Source of the DNA: Hydractinia symbiolongicarpus
Taxonomy: Eukaryota; Cnidaria; Hydrozoa; Anthoathecata; Hydractiniidae
NCBI RefSeq assembly: GCF_029227915.1
Contig: NC_079883.1
Coordinates: 24,616,001 to 24,676,000 of the forward strand
Length of the DNA: 60,000 bases
Reading direction: 5' to 3'
The translations under genes and the position numbers were made by a program. This document shows positions 1 to 12,839 of the stretch, in pieces (position 1 is the stretch's first letter; the number at the start of each line of letters is the position of its first letter). The notes beneath the pieces are model-generated. The model was not told the origin of the DNA, made no database searches, and saw only the letters and a list, made by a program, of their open reading frames with translations.

Positions 1-140
1 TTTAATGTGCATTGAATGAAAATCAAATTGTGTTTTATTTCACATGGCATTCATAAATCCCTGTACTTTAAGATGAATGAGTAGGAAAAATTGATTTCGA
101 AATAAAAGCTTTCGCTTTGATTGATATTCTTCTCACATAC

Positions 141-1521
141 CTGTCATCAAGACTATTTCAGGGTTTATATTCTTTAACGTTGTTTCACAAAATTTTAACA
201 AATCTTCTACTTGTCCATAAGAACGAAACTGTGAGATATGAATATCTGAGATCTAAATGGGATGCATAAAAAACAAAACAATTATAAATAATAATACAAA
301 AGTTTGTTTCGTACTAAAGAATCGAGGACTTACAGTAAAGTATTTGTGTAATATGTGTACAATTAGCAAAGAAAAAAAAAATTAAAAATTAGAATGGGAA
401 CGTTAGGTATATAGTTCTAGAATAATATTATCATTTCGATCCTCTATTTATCTCCTCAACTAATAAATAGCCAAAGATGATTATGATTATTGCCCGTTGA
501 TGACAACGTCGCCTAGGTTAACCTCGCTTATTCATTAAATGATAATATCTATATTATTCAATGACAATGACTGAACAGATAAGTGGGGATATTTTTAAAA
601 TATTTCCAGTGTTCAATACATCATTTTTTGGTTGACACAACATTTTTACTTGACTGAAAAAACAAAACAAAACAGTTAGTATGAAGAAACCGACTGCTGT
701 TTTACTGCAAACCCCTCGGTTATGGGCATAGACAGAAAAAATGTTGTTTAAAAAGACTTTTTTAATATTCACTTTAATGATTTTAAATTTAATTGGTATA
801 TCATAAATTATGATGTCACCTTAATTTAGTATTTGATATATTCTTCCCTATTGCCAAGCTTTACAACAGAAGATTGACATCTTTTTTCGTTTTGGGATCC
901 TAACAGAATTATATAAAACTATTAAATCTATGTCTTTAGAATTATTATAATAGCTCTATTTTCTTCCTATTATATCCTATTATGTTTAGTATTTTATCTC
1001 TAACTTGTAAAATAAAATTTAGAAGCAGTGTGAACATGCCAACCTGGGCGTTGGCGAAAGCTTGCTGAAAGATGTATTTGGATATGTCGTAGATTTTGTC
1101 GTTCTTATTTTTTAATATCTTAAAAAACTGCTCTACCAACTCTTATATAAAACTAGTTAATGGCCTGTGAAAAATCCACTGGTTTGCTCATCCTTTTTTT
1201 ACCGCATTGCCTGTGACTAGCTACTTGCAGTACCATTTTGCGTGACAGAAAGACGTATATGGGTATTATAATATAAATAATAAATAAAACAAAGAATACC
1301 TGCACGAACCAGAATATATTGTTCTTTTTGTTTCCTGGAAAAGGTGGTTGAGCAACTTTATGTTTAGTTTCATATTTTGTAGATTGATCAAATATTTTCA
1401 GCATTGTCAAATTGTGTGTGTATATTTCAATAAATGCTGCCAGCAGCCACGACAGTCCAAGCACACCCAGTATGGACACAACTGGAACTAACGAGTATAT
1501 GATATACTTTAACTTAGCCAT
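141..1521 (-). CDS. TMEM62: TMEM62-like transmembrane metallophosphoesterase, 5' two coding exons (partial)
   Basis: Two exons are visible on the minus strand. Exon 1 (1521-1300, 74 codons) starts at the ATG at 1521 and ends at a CAG|GTATTC donor. Exon 2 (252-141) follows a TTTAG acceptor and ends at ACAG|GTATGT, phase 1. The gene continues beyond the left edge. Residues about 7-33 form a hydrophobic signal-anchor segment. The junction reads NIFWFVQ-ISDIH, then FRSYGQVEDLLKFCE and PEIVLMTG, which is the start of the calcineurin-like phosphoesterase domain of TMEM62. The D-x-H metal ligands are D77 and H79, and the GD motif falls at the next splice junction. Vertebrate TMEM62 is a multi-pass membrane protein of about 640 residues with poorly known function. 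Identity rests on the ISDIH region and on spacing from the membrane segment. The chained reading frame past the GTATTC donor is intronic. Confidence 0.85.
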
Positions 1522-2933
1522 TCTTGAAACTTGTTGTTATATAAAAACAATAGTTAACTGTAAAACTTTAGATAACACAAAAATACAAACTCATGATTTT
1601 TAGAAATCAAATCAGTCCTGAACAGTTGCAAAAAAGTGTCTTTGATTTTTTTAAAAAATATTTACTTCTAAAATATAGCTGAGGATTATACGATAAGCGA
1701 TTCTCCCTACAATGATAAACATGATTCTACTGATCATGAAATGCTGACTCTTCAAAAGATTCAGATTAGCAACAAACTAACTGTATTCAAGTGAAAACAA
1801 TTTAAGATGTTTCCCTAGTTTTACTATGTAAACATAAACCATAAAACTTCTGTATTGCCTACTCTTGAGAATACCAGTCATTTTTGGGAGCTCTTCACTA
1901 GCATATTTTTTTTCCTCACATTTTCTAACACGTTTTGTAAATCATACTCATAAAATTTTTTCCAACAACATTAGATGCAGCGGAGGATGCTACTCAAGAA
2001 TTTTTCCAAAAAAAAAACTTGTTAAGAAAAATCAATGAACCAAAAATCTCCATATTTACAACACACTTGACCCAAATTCACCATTCACCCAAGCAGATGA
2101 AAGACCAGAGGTTGTAAAAGCCGATTTTTTACTTGTTTAATATACATTTTAACTGAAAATTTTTGCTTATTTAACAGATAATAAGCCCCAAGCCACATCA
2201 TTTTCATGTCTTTTTCAAGAAATAGTAAAGACAATTCGTATACATAAAACATTAAAGTAAATAGTACAGCTTTTTGTAAAGATAAGAAGGGGTGCCTGTC
2301 ACATCAAGCTAACACAAGAAAAAAAACAAAGATAGGGAAATTAAAATATTCTTTTCATGCATAGGGATTACATAGCACATCAATATGAAATGAAAAAAAA
2401 AACTTTTCCTTTATAAAGAAATAAACAAACTGCAAAAAACAAATAAAAACAAAAGAATTTTCTTTTTAACTTAAATTTAAATATTTCTACTATATTCCTT
2501 TGCTTGAATAATATATATGTTACCTCAGAATAAACTACAACAAACAATATTTCTGTTTAAAATTTTAATAGTACACAATGCTAAATTATCTCTAAACATG
2601 GTAGACTTAAACAGGTAACACTTGGATGTTTGTAGAAATTTATTTTTAACGTAGGATTAAATCTCTGTGTCTGTAAGACTTTTTATTTTTCTTCACGCTA
2701 AAAAAGGCCATTAGCACAGTACAATTTGTATGTAAGTGGTGTTAAAGAATGACCAATAAATTAAAATATATGTTGTGTGTCTACGTATATGCGTAGTCAA
2801 GATTTTCACTTTAACTAAATCATTTCAAAAATGTAGTAGTAACAAAAAATGCTTTAAAAAGCAATGAAAATGTATTACTGTACATAACCCCCTTTTTTTT
2901 AAACTACAATTTATTAATAAAATAAACCGAGAT
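1522..2933. other. Intergenic, TMEM62 5' end to reticulon 3' end
   Basis: This A/T-rich stretch has no coding segment that I recognise. It should hold the TMEM62 promoter and 5' UTR on its left and the reticulon 3' UTR on its right. A minus-strand AATAAA (plus-strand TTTATT at 2910-2915) lies about 20 bases after the reticulon stop codon and is a plausible poly(A) signal. Confidence 0.5.
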
Positions 2934-5900
2934 TTATTCCTTCTTGTCTTTGCATAAATACTTCTTAAACTTCTCTGGCACCTTCTGTTCCAACCTAACA
3001 AAAACATCATTGTTGTGAGAAACAAGACAGTTTATTGTTTGTTATGAATTCTACATGCATTTAGCATATTCACTAACCTTCTCAGAAGTTATAAAACAAA
3101 CTTTTACAACATTAACGCAAAATCTACTTACTGTTTCGTGACATCACATAACTTTCCTTTCACAACACAGAAGCAACGATCAATTTCAGTCTGAAATATT
3201 AAAACAATACATCTATTACCACAACAAACTCTTTTTTGATTCTATGTGAAGATGTATTCTTTTTTAATAAGCCATTAAAAGTTTATTTTTGCTAACATCA
3301 AAAAAGTCACACCTGTTTTTCTTCATATAACTTTGGTACAGTAAAAAGTGTAATGACACCTAGAACAGATTAACAAATGTTTAACTAATTTCAATTTTTT
3401 TCTGGTACAGCTTTAAATTCATAATGTTTACAGGTCTATAATTTCATTATGTTCCGTATGAAGCATTGCAGGATAATAGTGATGCATAATTAATGAACAA
3501 AATAGCCTAATTTTTTTGTTTAAAATTCTGAGTCATTGGTAAACCAACACTTCACAGGGTGTTTTGTTCACAGATTTATAAATATTTAACAGAAGACATG
3601 TGATGCAAGAACTAACATAAGGAATACCAGCAAATTTCAAGCCCAGATTTTTTTTAAATAAAATACCTTTTTTTATATACATTGGTTCGTTACTTTTGAA
3701 AACAACTTGTGAATTGTGCACCCAGACTGTATTATCTGAAAACTTACTCAATATGATCATTGTCAAGAGACTGAACCAGCAACTGACATAAGAAACCAGC
3801 CACAAGATTATACCAAACTAAAACAACACCAGTCATTAACTTGTTAAAAAATTCATTTTATACTTCTGGTCCTTAAATTATCACATGACCCAGTTTTGCC
3901 AACAGGCAGACAAAATACAGCTATTACATATTATAGAGAAATGAAAAACTTAAAGAAAGATAGTAAAACGATAGACAGAATAACAATCAGTTTACCTTCA
4001 CTGATTCAAACAAATTTTCAATCAAAAATAAACGCTGACAACACTTAATTTCTGCATTGATAAATTTACAAATACTGGTTGATAGTTGAGATACCTAAAA
4101 GAAAAGGAACATTATGATGCAAATTTTTTTAAAATATATATTTATATATTTTAAAAAAATTATTTTAAAATATATATAATTTATTTTAAAGCACTTTTAA
4201 AAACTTTATGTGCACCTACCACTTCCTCAGGTATCTCAATATTTTGCTCGAGAAGGTTTCTATAAAATAAGTTCATAATTTAATATTGCAAACCAATAGT
4301 ACACTAGTAAATAACATAACTGCATATTCATAGAGTGCATAAATTAAAAGAGGAAAAAAACTATACTTGAATGGGTGCTCTGCCGTTGTCTTTTGAACTA
4401 CATTAAACACTGTCATCCCAATGTGGTACAGAAAACAAACACACAGAAATCCTAATGCAAATGTAGTGACTACGCTGATTAACGGATAACAGTTAAGCGA
4501 GAGTAGCAGAAACAAGATGCCGCCAAATATGCATCCTGTACGTTTGATGTCTTTCCAGTATATAGTGTCCATGACTAAACAGAAAGTTGATAAGATTGTT
4601 TACTTAACCACTACAGTCAATAAAAAACTGTTAACCCTTATGGTATTTACCTTTTGGGCTAACATTTTTTTCAACCATCCAGACTGCAAGCGGGCTTTTT
4701 AATGAGACTAAATCTATAAACAAACATACACAATAAATTATGTGAATATACACAACAATAAATAAATTACAGTAGCATGCATGGAGCAAACGTAAATATT
4801 TTAAATGTAAGTTTTCAATTAACTTATAGCTGATAAAAGTGATCATATGTAACTTTTAAAAAAAACAGAGATTAAATTATTACAAAAATACAATTATTAT
4901 GATTATTTTATAGTTATCGTCCTTTACGGTGATAATTTTTCCTGCTATAATCATGCTAGCAGTGTGCATAAGTAAAACAATTACCTATATTGCATTATTT
5001 TAGTTCAAGTGCTAATAGATTGACAACCAATACGACCAATATTTCACCCTATGGGTAAACTATAGCCTGATTCACACCAAATTTAGTCCTTTTAGTAAAT
5101 AACTTAAAATTTTGCAAATAATAATTGTTAATTTGATGTTCAAGAGCAGTTAGCCTGTTTAGTATGGATTACACATATAAGTGGGTTTATTCTCTTACAC
5201 ATGATTTGCACATAAGTGAAGTGGTCCCTACAAGAAGATCCAGTAAAAATAATATAATTACCATATAAAAGACAGTATGTTTCTAGAAGAATTTTTTGAT
5301 AAGAAACATTTTTTAGGTAACATTCTTACTTTATATAACAAAAATTCAATATAACATGAATTTTTTTCCCTTTCAACTAAGAAATTTGTAATTGCTGCCA
5401 TTATAAAAAATTTTAGCAATAATGTAAAAAAACTTTAGCACATTTTTTTGCTTACAGATAACACTTTGATGTTTGAGTGACTTCCAATTTCAAATATAAT
5501 TGATAACCGCATTCAGCTTTTATTGTTTTCTTCACATAACAAAGGTCTTTTTTACCTGCTAACATCCCTATGTAGAGAAAGATGTTTTTGCTTATTTTGA
5601 GTTATGTACCGCTTTACTTTCTACCCCTTAAGTATTCTCACACTTTTTATTACACACAAATGCTTTGTCACAGGTTGCATAACGAAAAAAGAAGACTTGA
5701 TGATACTCTTAAAAAATTTACAAAGATGAAGGTGGACAGCGAAGTTTTTAAGAAAACAAGTAATAACTTTAACATGACAACTGTTGGTTAGAAAGGTAAT
5801 GCATTTTTTATATATTTTGAGCTAAAAGCTTCACCTGTTTGGAACCCTTTTTAAGTCAAATACATAATAGGATACCACACTGATCAAAAGCATAGTAGGA

Positions 5901-8900
5901 CACAGTGAAACAAATGAACCGCGAATATGAAAAATTTATATTCAAGTCATAATTATTATTATTTAATAATTGTGTTAAAACATTCCCTTATTTAATTGTT
6001 TAAGCATTTTCTCGATTTATTTTAGAAGCAGTGTAATTGTAACACTCTTTAAGACACCATAACAGTGTGATAAGTGGGTGCCTCATTATCAATCTTCGCT
6101 GGTCAACAATGTAATGTTTTAAAAAGGGTGAAATGTTGATCCCATTCAAAATGTTTACATTTTTATATATATATATAAAATTATTTACAGCTATAAACTG
6201 GCTTATAAGCCATTAGCCAGGCACTATGGAAAAATAGTGTCCAAATTGAACTCCATCAAACAACAAGGTTGCTTTATTGTTCTATGAAGAGCTAAGATGT
6301 GAGACATTCTGAAACAGTCAGTTTGTAGCTTTTATGGCCATATTGTTTTTATTTGTTAACGCATTAGCCAGTTGCTACAGAAAAAAAATAGTGCCTGGTC
6401 AAGTGATTCATCATTAAAAACGTCAGATATAATGAAAATATTACACTGCTGGCTACAAAAACACTTAATTAGTACTTTAAAAATTAGCATCATTGACTGA
6501 ATTGGTAAAACACTTGCCTTATTTTTAAAAGATCGCAGCTGCAATTTTTACCTTAGGCTGATTGGACAGAAATTAATGACGTTTCTGTTGCTTAAATGGG
6601 AGCTTTACACACTGCAAAACTGTCTTTTATAATTATATAAAAAAATCTTTGCACAAAAGATTACGCAAAAATGCTGAACAGAAAAAGAAATCCTTTATTT
6701 ACTGCTTTTGCTAAGGACACCTTACTTTAAATTAAGAGTTGTCAAATTTTAACAACAGAGGTTTCGAATGGTATGCCACATGTGTAGTTAATCTAATATC
6801 CTAATCAAGAGAGCAGATGTTTTCTAAAAAGAAACATTAATTTTTTATACTATATTTTTGCATAAACCTGTCTTGAAACATGTTCTATATATTTATTTCA
6901 ACCCTAACAACAAAGATCTTGATTACATTGCACATTCTGTAACTCACTAACTAAAAACTTTGTTGATAGGAAACCAAACCAGTTTAACTCGAAATACTAA
7001 TGGCAATGAAAAATGATGTGAACCTTTTAAATTAGTCCTTTTTTCAATGACTATAGTTACCGAATTTAAACAAAATATAGTCAAAGAAGTTTTTTATCTG
7101 CACTACCATGAATAAGAAAGGTTTTATGAATCACGAAAAGTAAATGATTTTATATGTCACAAGTAGTTTTAAAACACACAAAATCACAAACCATAAATAA
7201 TATGTAACTGAACTAAAAGAACAAATTAAAGTTTAAATTATGGTTTTCAGCAAATTTAAAACTTAGAAGTAAGGGACTTCTAAGTTTTAAATTTGCTGAA
7301 AACCATACTTTAAATACCCCATGTGCGTGGATGCAATCCGACAGATGGGATTAAACAAGTTTGATAGCAGTAGGTTTGAAATGGGTGATAAATTTATTTT
7401 AAGATGGAATATAAAAAAAAAAAATAAACCATTTAAACTAAAAATACCTAAACATTTCTGACAAATAAATTTCTTACATTTTTCTGACGCTTTGGTAATT
7501 TTAACAATTGTAGACATCTTGTGTGAACTCCATATAAGTTATGATGACTATTTCCTAATTCTTAATAATTCATAACTAATAACACTTATACATTGCTAAA
7601 CTGTGCAAAGTAAAGTGTATTGTTCAGGCACCAGTATTTCGTTGTTTACCATTTCTTATCTGTAATGATTGGCCAAATAGACATATTGAAGATAAAATTT
7701 AAGGTAGCTTTTTAATTCAAGCATATGTGAAAGGGCAGATAAATAAGGCACAAGTATTAAAAAATGGAATCCTGTTGGCAATGGACAGAACATGGTTTAT
7801 ACACAAAACATTTATAAAAAAAGGGCATAGAATAACATTTATTTTATTGTAAGTGGTGCATGAAAAAAATGGATTCTAGCTTCTACAACAAATTTACTAT
7901 GCCCAATTTCCCACTTTTTATTTCAGACTACTTTATTTTCTTAATTTAATTTTAATATATAGTTAACATATTTTTTAAAATTTTTATAATACTCTTTGCT
8001 GGAAAGGTATGACAGCTTGTGCACACAAAATGATGTTAGACATGTTATCAACTGCTTGTGGGAAACGGTAATCTTTATCATGAGTTGAGTAATGCAACAC
8101 ACCTAATTGTCATGTGTTTTGGGACTAAAAACAGAGCTTTAATTTTTAATAGAACATATCAGAACTTTTTTTGTTCATGCACTGCTATGTCAGCAAACAA
8201 CCTAAAACAACCTATTTTTTTCTATTATTCTTCTGCCTAAGTGGATATTTCCACGGGCCTTATCGACTAGTGCTATAATATACCAGTTCAAACCAAGCTC
8301 GGCTGCATAAATCTGCTCTAGTTTTTTTTATTTTGAATGCACAGCCAGCATTGGTTACAATAAATAATCAACATATAACTCGCAAAAATTCCACGTGTCA
8401 TGTTTGTCAAGCCTAATATTTAGGTTGATTATTTCAAATATATGTCGAACAAATTGGATCTCAGTTTCAGCCAACCTGACCAAAAAAATCTAAATTGGTA
8501 TATACTGTTAAATCTATGAAGATACTTTAGTTGATCTGAACTATGCAGCAAACTACCTCTGATTAGAAACGCATGAAAACTGCAATATCCCTGTTTCAGG
8601 GTATCTGATGCCTGGATTGGGGGATCTGATCCCTGGATCATGGGATACCTGTTTGTACCTTTCTAATTTGAAATTTAACCTGAAAGGGAATGAATTACCC
8701 TGGATCTTTCGCATTTGTTAAGGGTTCTTTCTGTCCTTGTTGTTGAGGCTTTAAACTATTATAGATTATAGACTAATTCCTACACATATAACAATACACT
8801 TATAATAATGGCACTTTCTTGTATGTAAATAATGGACTGAAAGAAAGAGACCTCAATTCACCCTGAAGAGGGTGCCGATACGCCGCAAACGCCTGCATAT

Positions 8901-9648
8901 ATAAGGGCGAGTTCGGGCAACTTTTTGAATTAAATTGGCAGTTGTCGTTTGAAACCGCCAGCACTTTCCTGAACTCGCCCGGAACATTCCCAAAATGCAA
9001 TTCCTTGTAAAATACAATGCAGACGATAGTTTGGAAGAAAGCGCTTGAAGATCAATTAAATCTTATTATAAACTATCAAAAACAGTTCTTTTAAGAACTT
9101 CGCTACCACCAAGTTTATTTTAATTTTCATAGTTTTTTGAGTCATTAGTTTCAGTTTTTTTTTGGGCATTGTTCGGGTCTAAGCAGGGTTTTTCAAGCAA
9201 ATACTACCCTGACGCGGCAGAGCAAAAAATGCTCAGCTGCCGCTAAAAATGTAAACACACAAAAAGCTCACAAAATCTATTTCAAGGACTGCTAAATCAA
9301 TAAAGATCTATGGTAAATTACAGAAATAGGATATTTTTTCTCACCTGTAGGTTTTGATTGAAATCCTGGATCTTCCTCAACAACAGATGAAATATTTTCA
9401 GTTGAACCATTTGTCAAAGTGGGTTTAGTATCCGTATCAAAACCATCTATAATGCCACGAGAACCATCTTCATTCTCGTCTGAAACGATTTCTTCCACTC
9501 CTTCATGGGCCATCCTTTCAACAACCTCGGTTGATGAAGTGGGAACATTTTCACGTTCTTCTTCATCTTCTCCTTGAAATTCATCGTGCACTTTTGTGTT
9601 TTCATTATTCTCTGATTCAGAAATTACGTTTTCTTGTACTTCACTCAT
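2934..9648 (-). CDS. RTN: Reticulon (ER membrane-shaping protein), complete, 8 coding exons
   Basis: Coding exons on the minus strand are 9648-9345, 4574-4367, 4259-4220, 4094-3996, 3817-3748, 3359-3313, 3190-3132 and 2994-2934. They total 888 nt, encode 295 aa, and join in frame through GT-AG introns. Exon 1 gives an acidic N-terminus of about 101 residues rich in E, D, S and N, as in other reticulons. Exons 2-8 form the reticulon-homology domain. It begins VMDTIYWKDIKRTG, has a first hydrophobic hairpin (residues about 116-150), then HPFK, a hydrophilic loop ending in CCQRLFLIENLFESVK, a second hairpin (FGIILWLVSYVSCWFSLLTM) and the tail FTVPKLYEEKQTEID. Reticulons wedge into the ER membrane and curve tubules. 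The last residues, KDKKE, fit the KxKxx ER-retrieval pattern. The first intron is 4.77 kb and separates the variable N-terminus from the conserved domain, which is typical of the family. Confidence in the family is very high; the single invertebrate paralogue cannot be numbered RTN1-4. Confidence 0.95.
7240..7306. repeat. Perfect 31-bp inverted repeat with 5-nt loop
   Basis: Bases 7240-7270 and 7276-7306 are exact reverse complements and flank the loop AAGGG. The arms start ATGGTTTTCAGC. It lies in reticulon intron 1. It could be a tiny MITE, a recent inverted duplication or a hairpin RNA precursor; the sequence alone does not decide. Confidence 0.85.
8904..8977. repeat. Imperfect inverted repeat, arms GGGCGAGTTC..
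   Basis: A GGGCGAGTTCGGG arm and a CCTGAACTCGCCC arm, one mismatch apart, flank about 50 bases. The G+C content stands out from the surrounding A/T-rich intron. It is probably the end structure of a small non-autonomous element. Confidence 0.5.
9214..9244. repeat. GC-rich short hairpin
   Basis: GCGGCAGAGCA and TGCTCAGCTGCCGC pair around a short A-run. The arms match except for a CT/AG bulge. It resembles the dispersed small hairpin repeats of cnidarian genomes. Confidence 0.5.
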
Positions 9649-12600
9649 GTTGATTAAATTATAAATAAAAATACTTCTTTTTTCTTATTTTATAGTTAGA
9701 AACGAGCCACACAAGCACACGTCGTCTCCTGGCTAAAATGAAAGTACAGGCTCAGCTCAAAGTCCAAACAAAGACAAACACAAATTACTCGCGGGCGAGT
9801 GATAAATTAATTTCAACTTACTGAGAATGTGTATTTCAGGACGCGGCGAGCAATATGATTTATATGACGGATGATTGTATAAGAAATGTGAGCCGAGAAT
9901 AGGAAGGAACGAAATTTAAGCAAATCAAAGAGTTTAGTATTAGCCAATAATACACGCATTCGTATACGATGACGAAATACAAATAAAATATTAATATGTA
10001 TCTCATGACTTTTTAAAAAACTGACAACACAACAAAAAAAACAGCGTGGTCAGCAGAATCCTTTTATTTTTTGTATTATCAGAGCAGAAGTTTGGTTGTT
10101 AAAAATTTGTACAAATTCCAAATATATGTAGAAAATATTTTCAACCGTCCATTTGAATGCATCCTCCCTCCTCCAAGATTTTTAATGTCCGATGTCAGAG
10201 CCACCTTTCGCTTACTTAAAGGCTTGTTTCACTAAAGCAAGATACCCTGGGGACGAGGTCTTAGCATTTTTTTCGTCAGTCGGTATTTAAACTTTAGAAG
10301 AATTGAAAAAAATGAAGATTGAGGTTTTGTTTACGACTTTTCTTGCCTTCAATGTCTAGCGCGTAATTTTATTTTTTCCCCGCTCTTTTCTAAACCAATC
10401 AGGATAACAGGTTGTCATTATACACAATAACTCTCATATCTGTTATATACAATCCCGTCCCCAGAGCTTCTTTTTACACTTTCTGATAAAAAATAATAAT
10501 AAAAAAAACAAAAAAACTGTGTAGTGAAAATGCCCAACCACGATCCCCCAAGACCTGTTGTCTCTTTATATTCGTCACTGACCACAGATACTCTGGGGAA
10601 AAGGTTGGGAAATGTTAACGTCCTTGGATCTATCTTAGATGGGGGAATATCAAATAGCCCTCTGCTTGAACGATATATCACAATATGAAAATAATAAATG
10701 AACTACTGGATTTTCGTTCTTTTACTGGCGTTGATTACATCAGCCTTTTATCAAAGGTGAAGGATTTAGTTCGAAATGTACGGTCAGAAAAGAACGCTTC
10801 GTCCAACTCTTTTCAGATTTTGTCCTATTCGATTGAGGAAAAAAACGTATCACATTTTAGAAAAGCATGTGTGACTCAATGAATATCAAGGTTGAAGTTT
10901 AAATCTCAGCAGAAGTCTTTTATACGAGTCCTAAACGTACCTGATATTACGCTTCTACCACCACACAGTTAACATTTTTATTGCATGCTACAAGAGGCAC
11001 TTCGTGTCAAAAATGTGAAGATCAACGCATGTTGCTTGGTCGCAAATATCAGAAGTCACCAGGCTTGGATGTCAAGCTGATCGAACAACGGTCTGGATAG
11101 AAGAAGCATTTCCAGAAGAAACTCGAGTTGTTACTGTCGGAGGATGAATAACATGAAACAACTGTCGCAGAAAACGATACTGATAAATCGAGCAGCGAAG
11201 AAAGCGATAGTGAAAGTCTATTTGACGTAGAGATGTGTTTGTTTAAAGAAAGTGGATTGCTAAAACAAATTCATTAAAAAATCATCTTTTACTTGCTGAC
11301 ATTTTAATAAACATACGAAGATGGTTTTGGATAGCTTTAACCAGAATTAAGAAGTGTCTCGTGGTTCAGAAAGTGTTAAAATACTGTAAAAATTTAGAGA
11401 CTTCATCATAAGATTTTTTAAAATGAAGTGTGGGCATCTAACAAGGTGGCTACAGATTTAAAACTTATAATTTTAAGAGGTTTTAGATTTTAGAAAGACA
11501 GAAAAAGTTGCTAATAATCAAGAAGGCCTTAAAAATATTCGACAATGTGCAGCTGAGTCTAATATTATCAAGGCAAATATTAAATCAACAGCCTCAGTGA
11601 TCTGAGGAAGTTCACTGATGGCTGCCTGATCTTAATAAATAGGACTGAAATAACTTAAAATTGCGGATGAAACCTTAAACTCGTGAAAATAATACTTTGC
11701 AAAAAACCTTAAAATGTTTCGTACGCGAAAAAAAAACTTCACTTAATATCTCAACATAATTGTTTCGCGAAAATTAATTTTGGGAAAATGCATATTAGTT
11801 CATTTTTTAATATGTGAAAAAAAATATGAATATCATATGAATATCATAATATGAACACAATTTTACATTTTAGTAGAAATCAATATTTTGGGTCTAAAAT
11901 TTAAGTCCTTGAGGAGATCTTAGAAGGGTCTTTATTTTTTTAGGTTATTTAGGACTCAAGGGCGTGACAACCCTGTTAATTTCAACAGATATTTTACAAT
12001 AAAACTTTAGGCCAAAATCAGCCAACAGTATGATTGTAACATGAAAGATTAGAAGATATAAACGATTTAACATTAGTAAACTTGATTTTAAAAACGTATA
12101 TAGGTGACATTGAGTTTTCCACAAACTTCTAAAACATTCTACCATCCTAGACCATCCATCTCCATTTTAATATCATAGCTAAGTCATAAGCAACACAAAA
12201 ATCACTGGTCTCATCTGATTTGGAATGAAACGAACAAAAGTTTATCAACTATGTGTAAGAAATGGGTTTTCTAGCAGAAAATGTTTTGGAAGGGGAAGTT
12301 AGCGGAATATAAAATTTCAAAAAAACATAAACTATGGCAAATCGATATTCATCATTAGCTTAATACGTTCAAAAAAACACAAGAAGCTCCGGCCAGCTAA
12401 AATCCTTAAGAGAAGTTTGTTTGATTATACATTTAAAACAGCGAAATTCAAAAGTCGTAATAGAATATCTTGAAAAAATACAGATTCAGCTAGGTTTGAC
12501 TGTTTTAGATACAGGTAATATAAAACAAGCATGTACGCCTCACTTTTGTTTATAAAAATTTCAATTTTACAAAACAGGCCTTATGACAGGTTGTATATAC

Positions 12601-12839
12601 GGGTAGCTACCATACTCCCTCAGTTAATGATTACGGCACGGCCATACAATACAATGTCTATTATAAGAATGTACAATGTGCTTTACATTCTAAATTCAGT
12701 TTATTTTCATGTTTAGTCTTTCAATTTAAAGTAATCCTTTTAGAGAAACTTGACTGCATAGCGACAGCATTTATTTGAATTTACTTGGAACGAACTGCTC
12801 CATCCTCTTCGTAATCCAAGTATTTCTCAATTACACCGT
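9649..12839. other. Intergenic, reticulon 5' end to L2HGDH 3' end
   Basis: This holds the reticulon promoter and 5' UTR near 9.65-9.95 kb. Farther right are fragments of repeats with the motif CCTGGGGACGAGGT near 10245 and a broken plus-strand coding remnant at 11001-11240. A minus-strand AATAAA (plus TTTATT 12770-12775) follows the L2HGDH stop by about 65 bases. No other gene is recognised. Confidence 0.5.
11001..11240 (+). pseudogene. Decayed coding remnant, probably transposon-derived
   Basis: One plus-strand frame reads MLLGRKYQKSPGLDVKL, then two stop codons, then HETTVAENDTDKSSSEESD, SESLFDVEMC. The basic-then-acidic composition looks like former protein-coding sequence with two in-frame stops. 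The acidic serine-rich segment is common in transposase linkers. I cannot name the family. Confidence 0.3.

Larger units (their letters stand above)
4575..9344 (-). other. Large first intron of the reticulon gene
   Basis: The intron runs from the ACAG|GTGAGA donor at 9345/9344 to the CTGTTTAG acceptor at 4576-4575. No nested gene is recognised. It holds a near-perfect 31-bp hairpin (7240-7306), an inverted repeat at 8904-8977 and a short GC-rich hairpin at 9214-9244. Open frames inside it, such as plus 5582-5791, show no recognisable domain. Confidence 0.8.

Noticed and set aside
5582-5791. 69-codon plus-strand frame with a basic tail in reticulon intron 1
   Set aside because: No domain, no partner exons; probably chance or a transposon fragment.
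6485-6550. tRNA-like stretch (TTGGTAAAACACTTGCCTTA..)
   Set aside because: It recalls a tRNA-derived SINE, but the B box and acceptor stem are missing, so no tRNA or SINE call is justified.
10685-10882. 65-codon plus-strand frame (KIINELLDFRSF..)
   Set aside because: Looks mildly protein-like, but I recognise no family and cannot extend it through splice sites.
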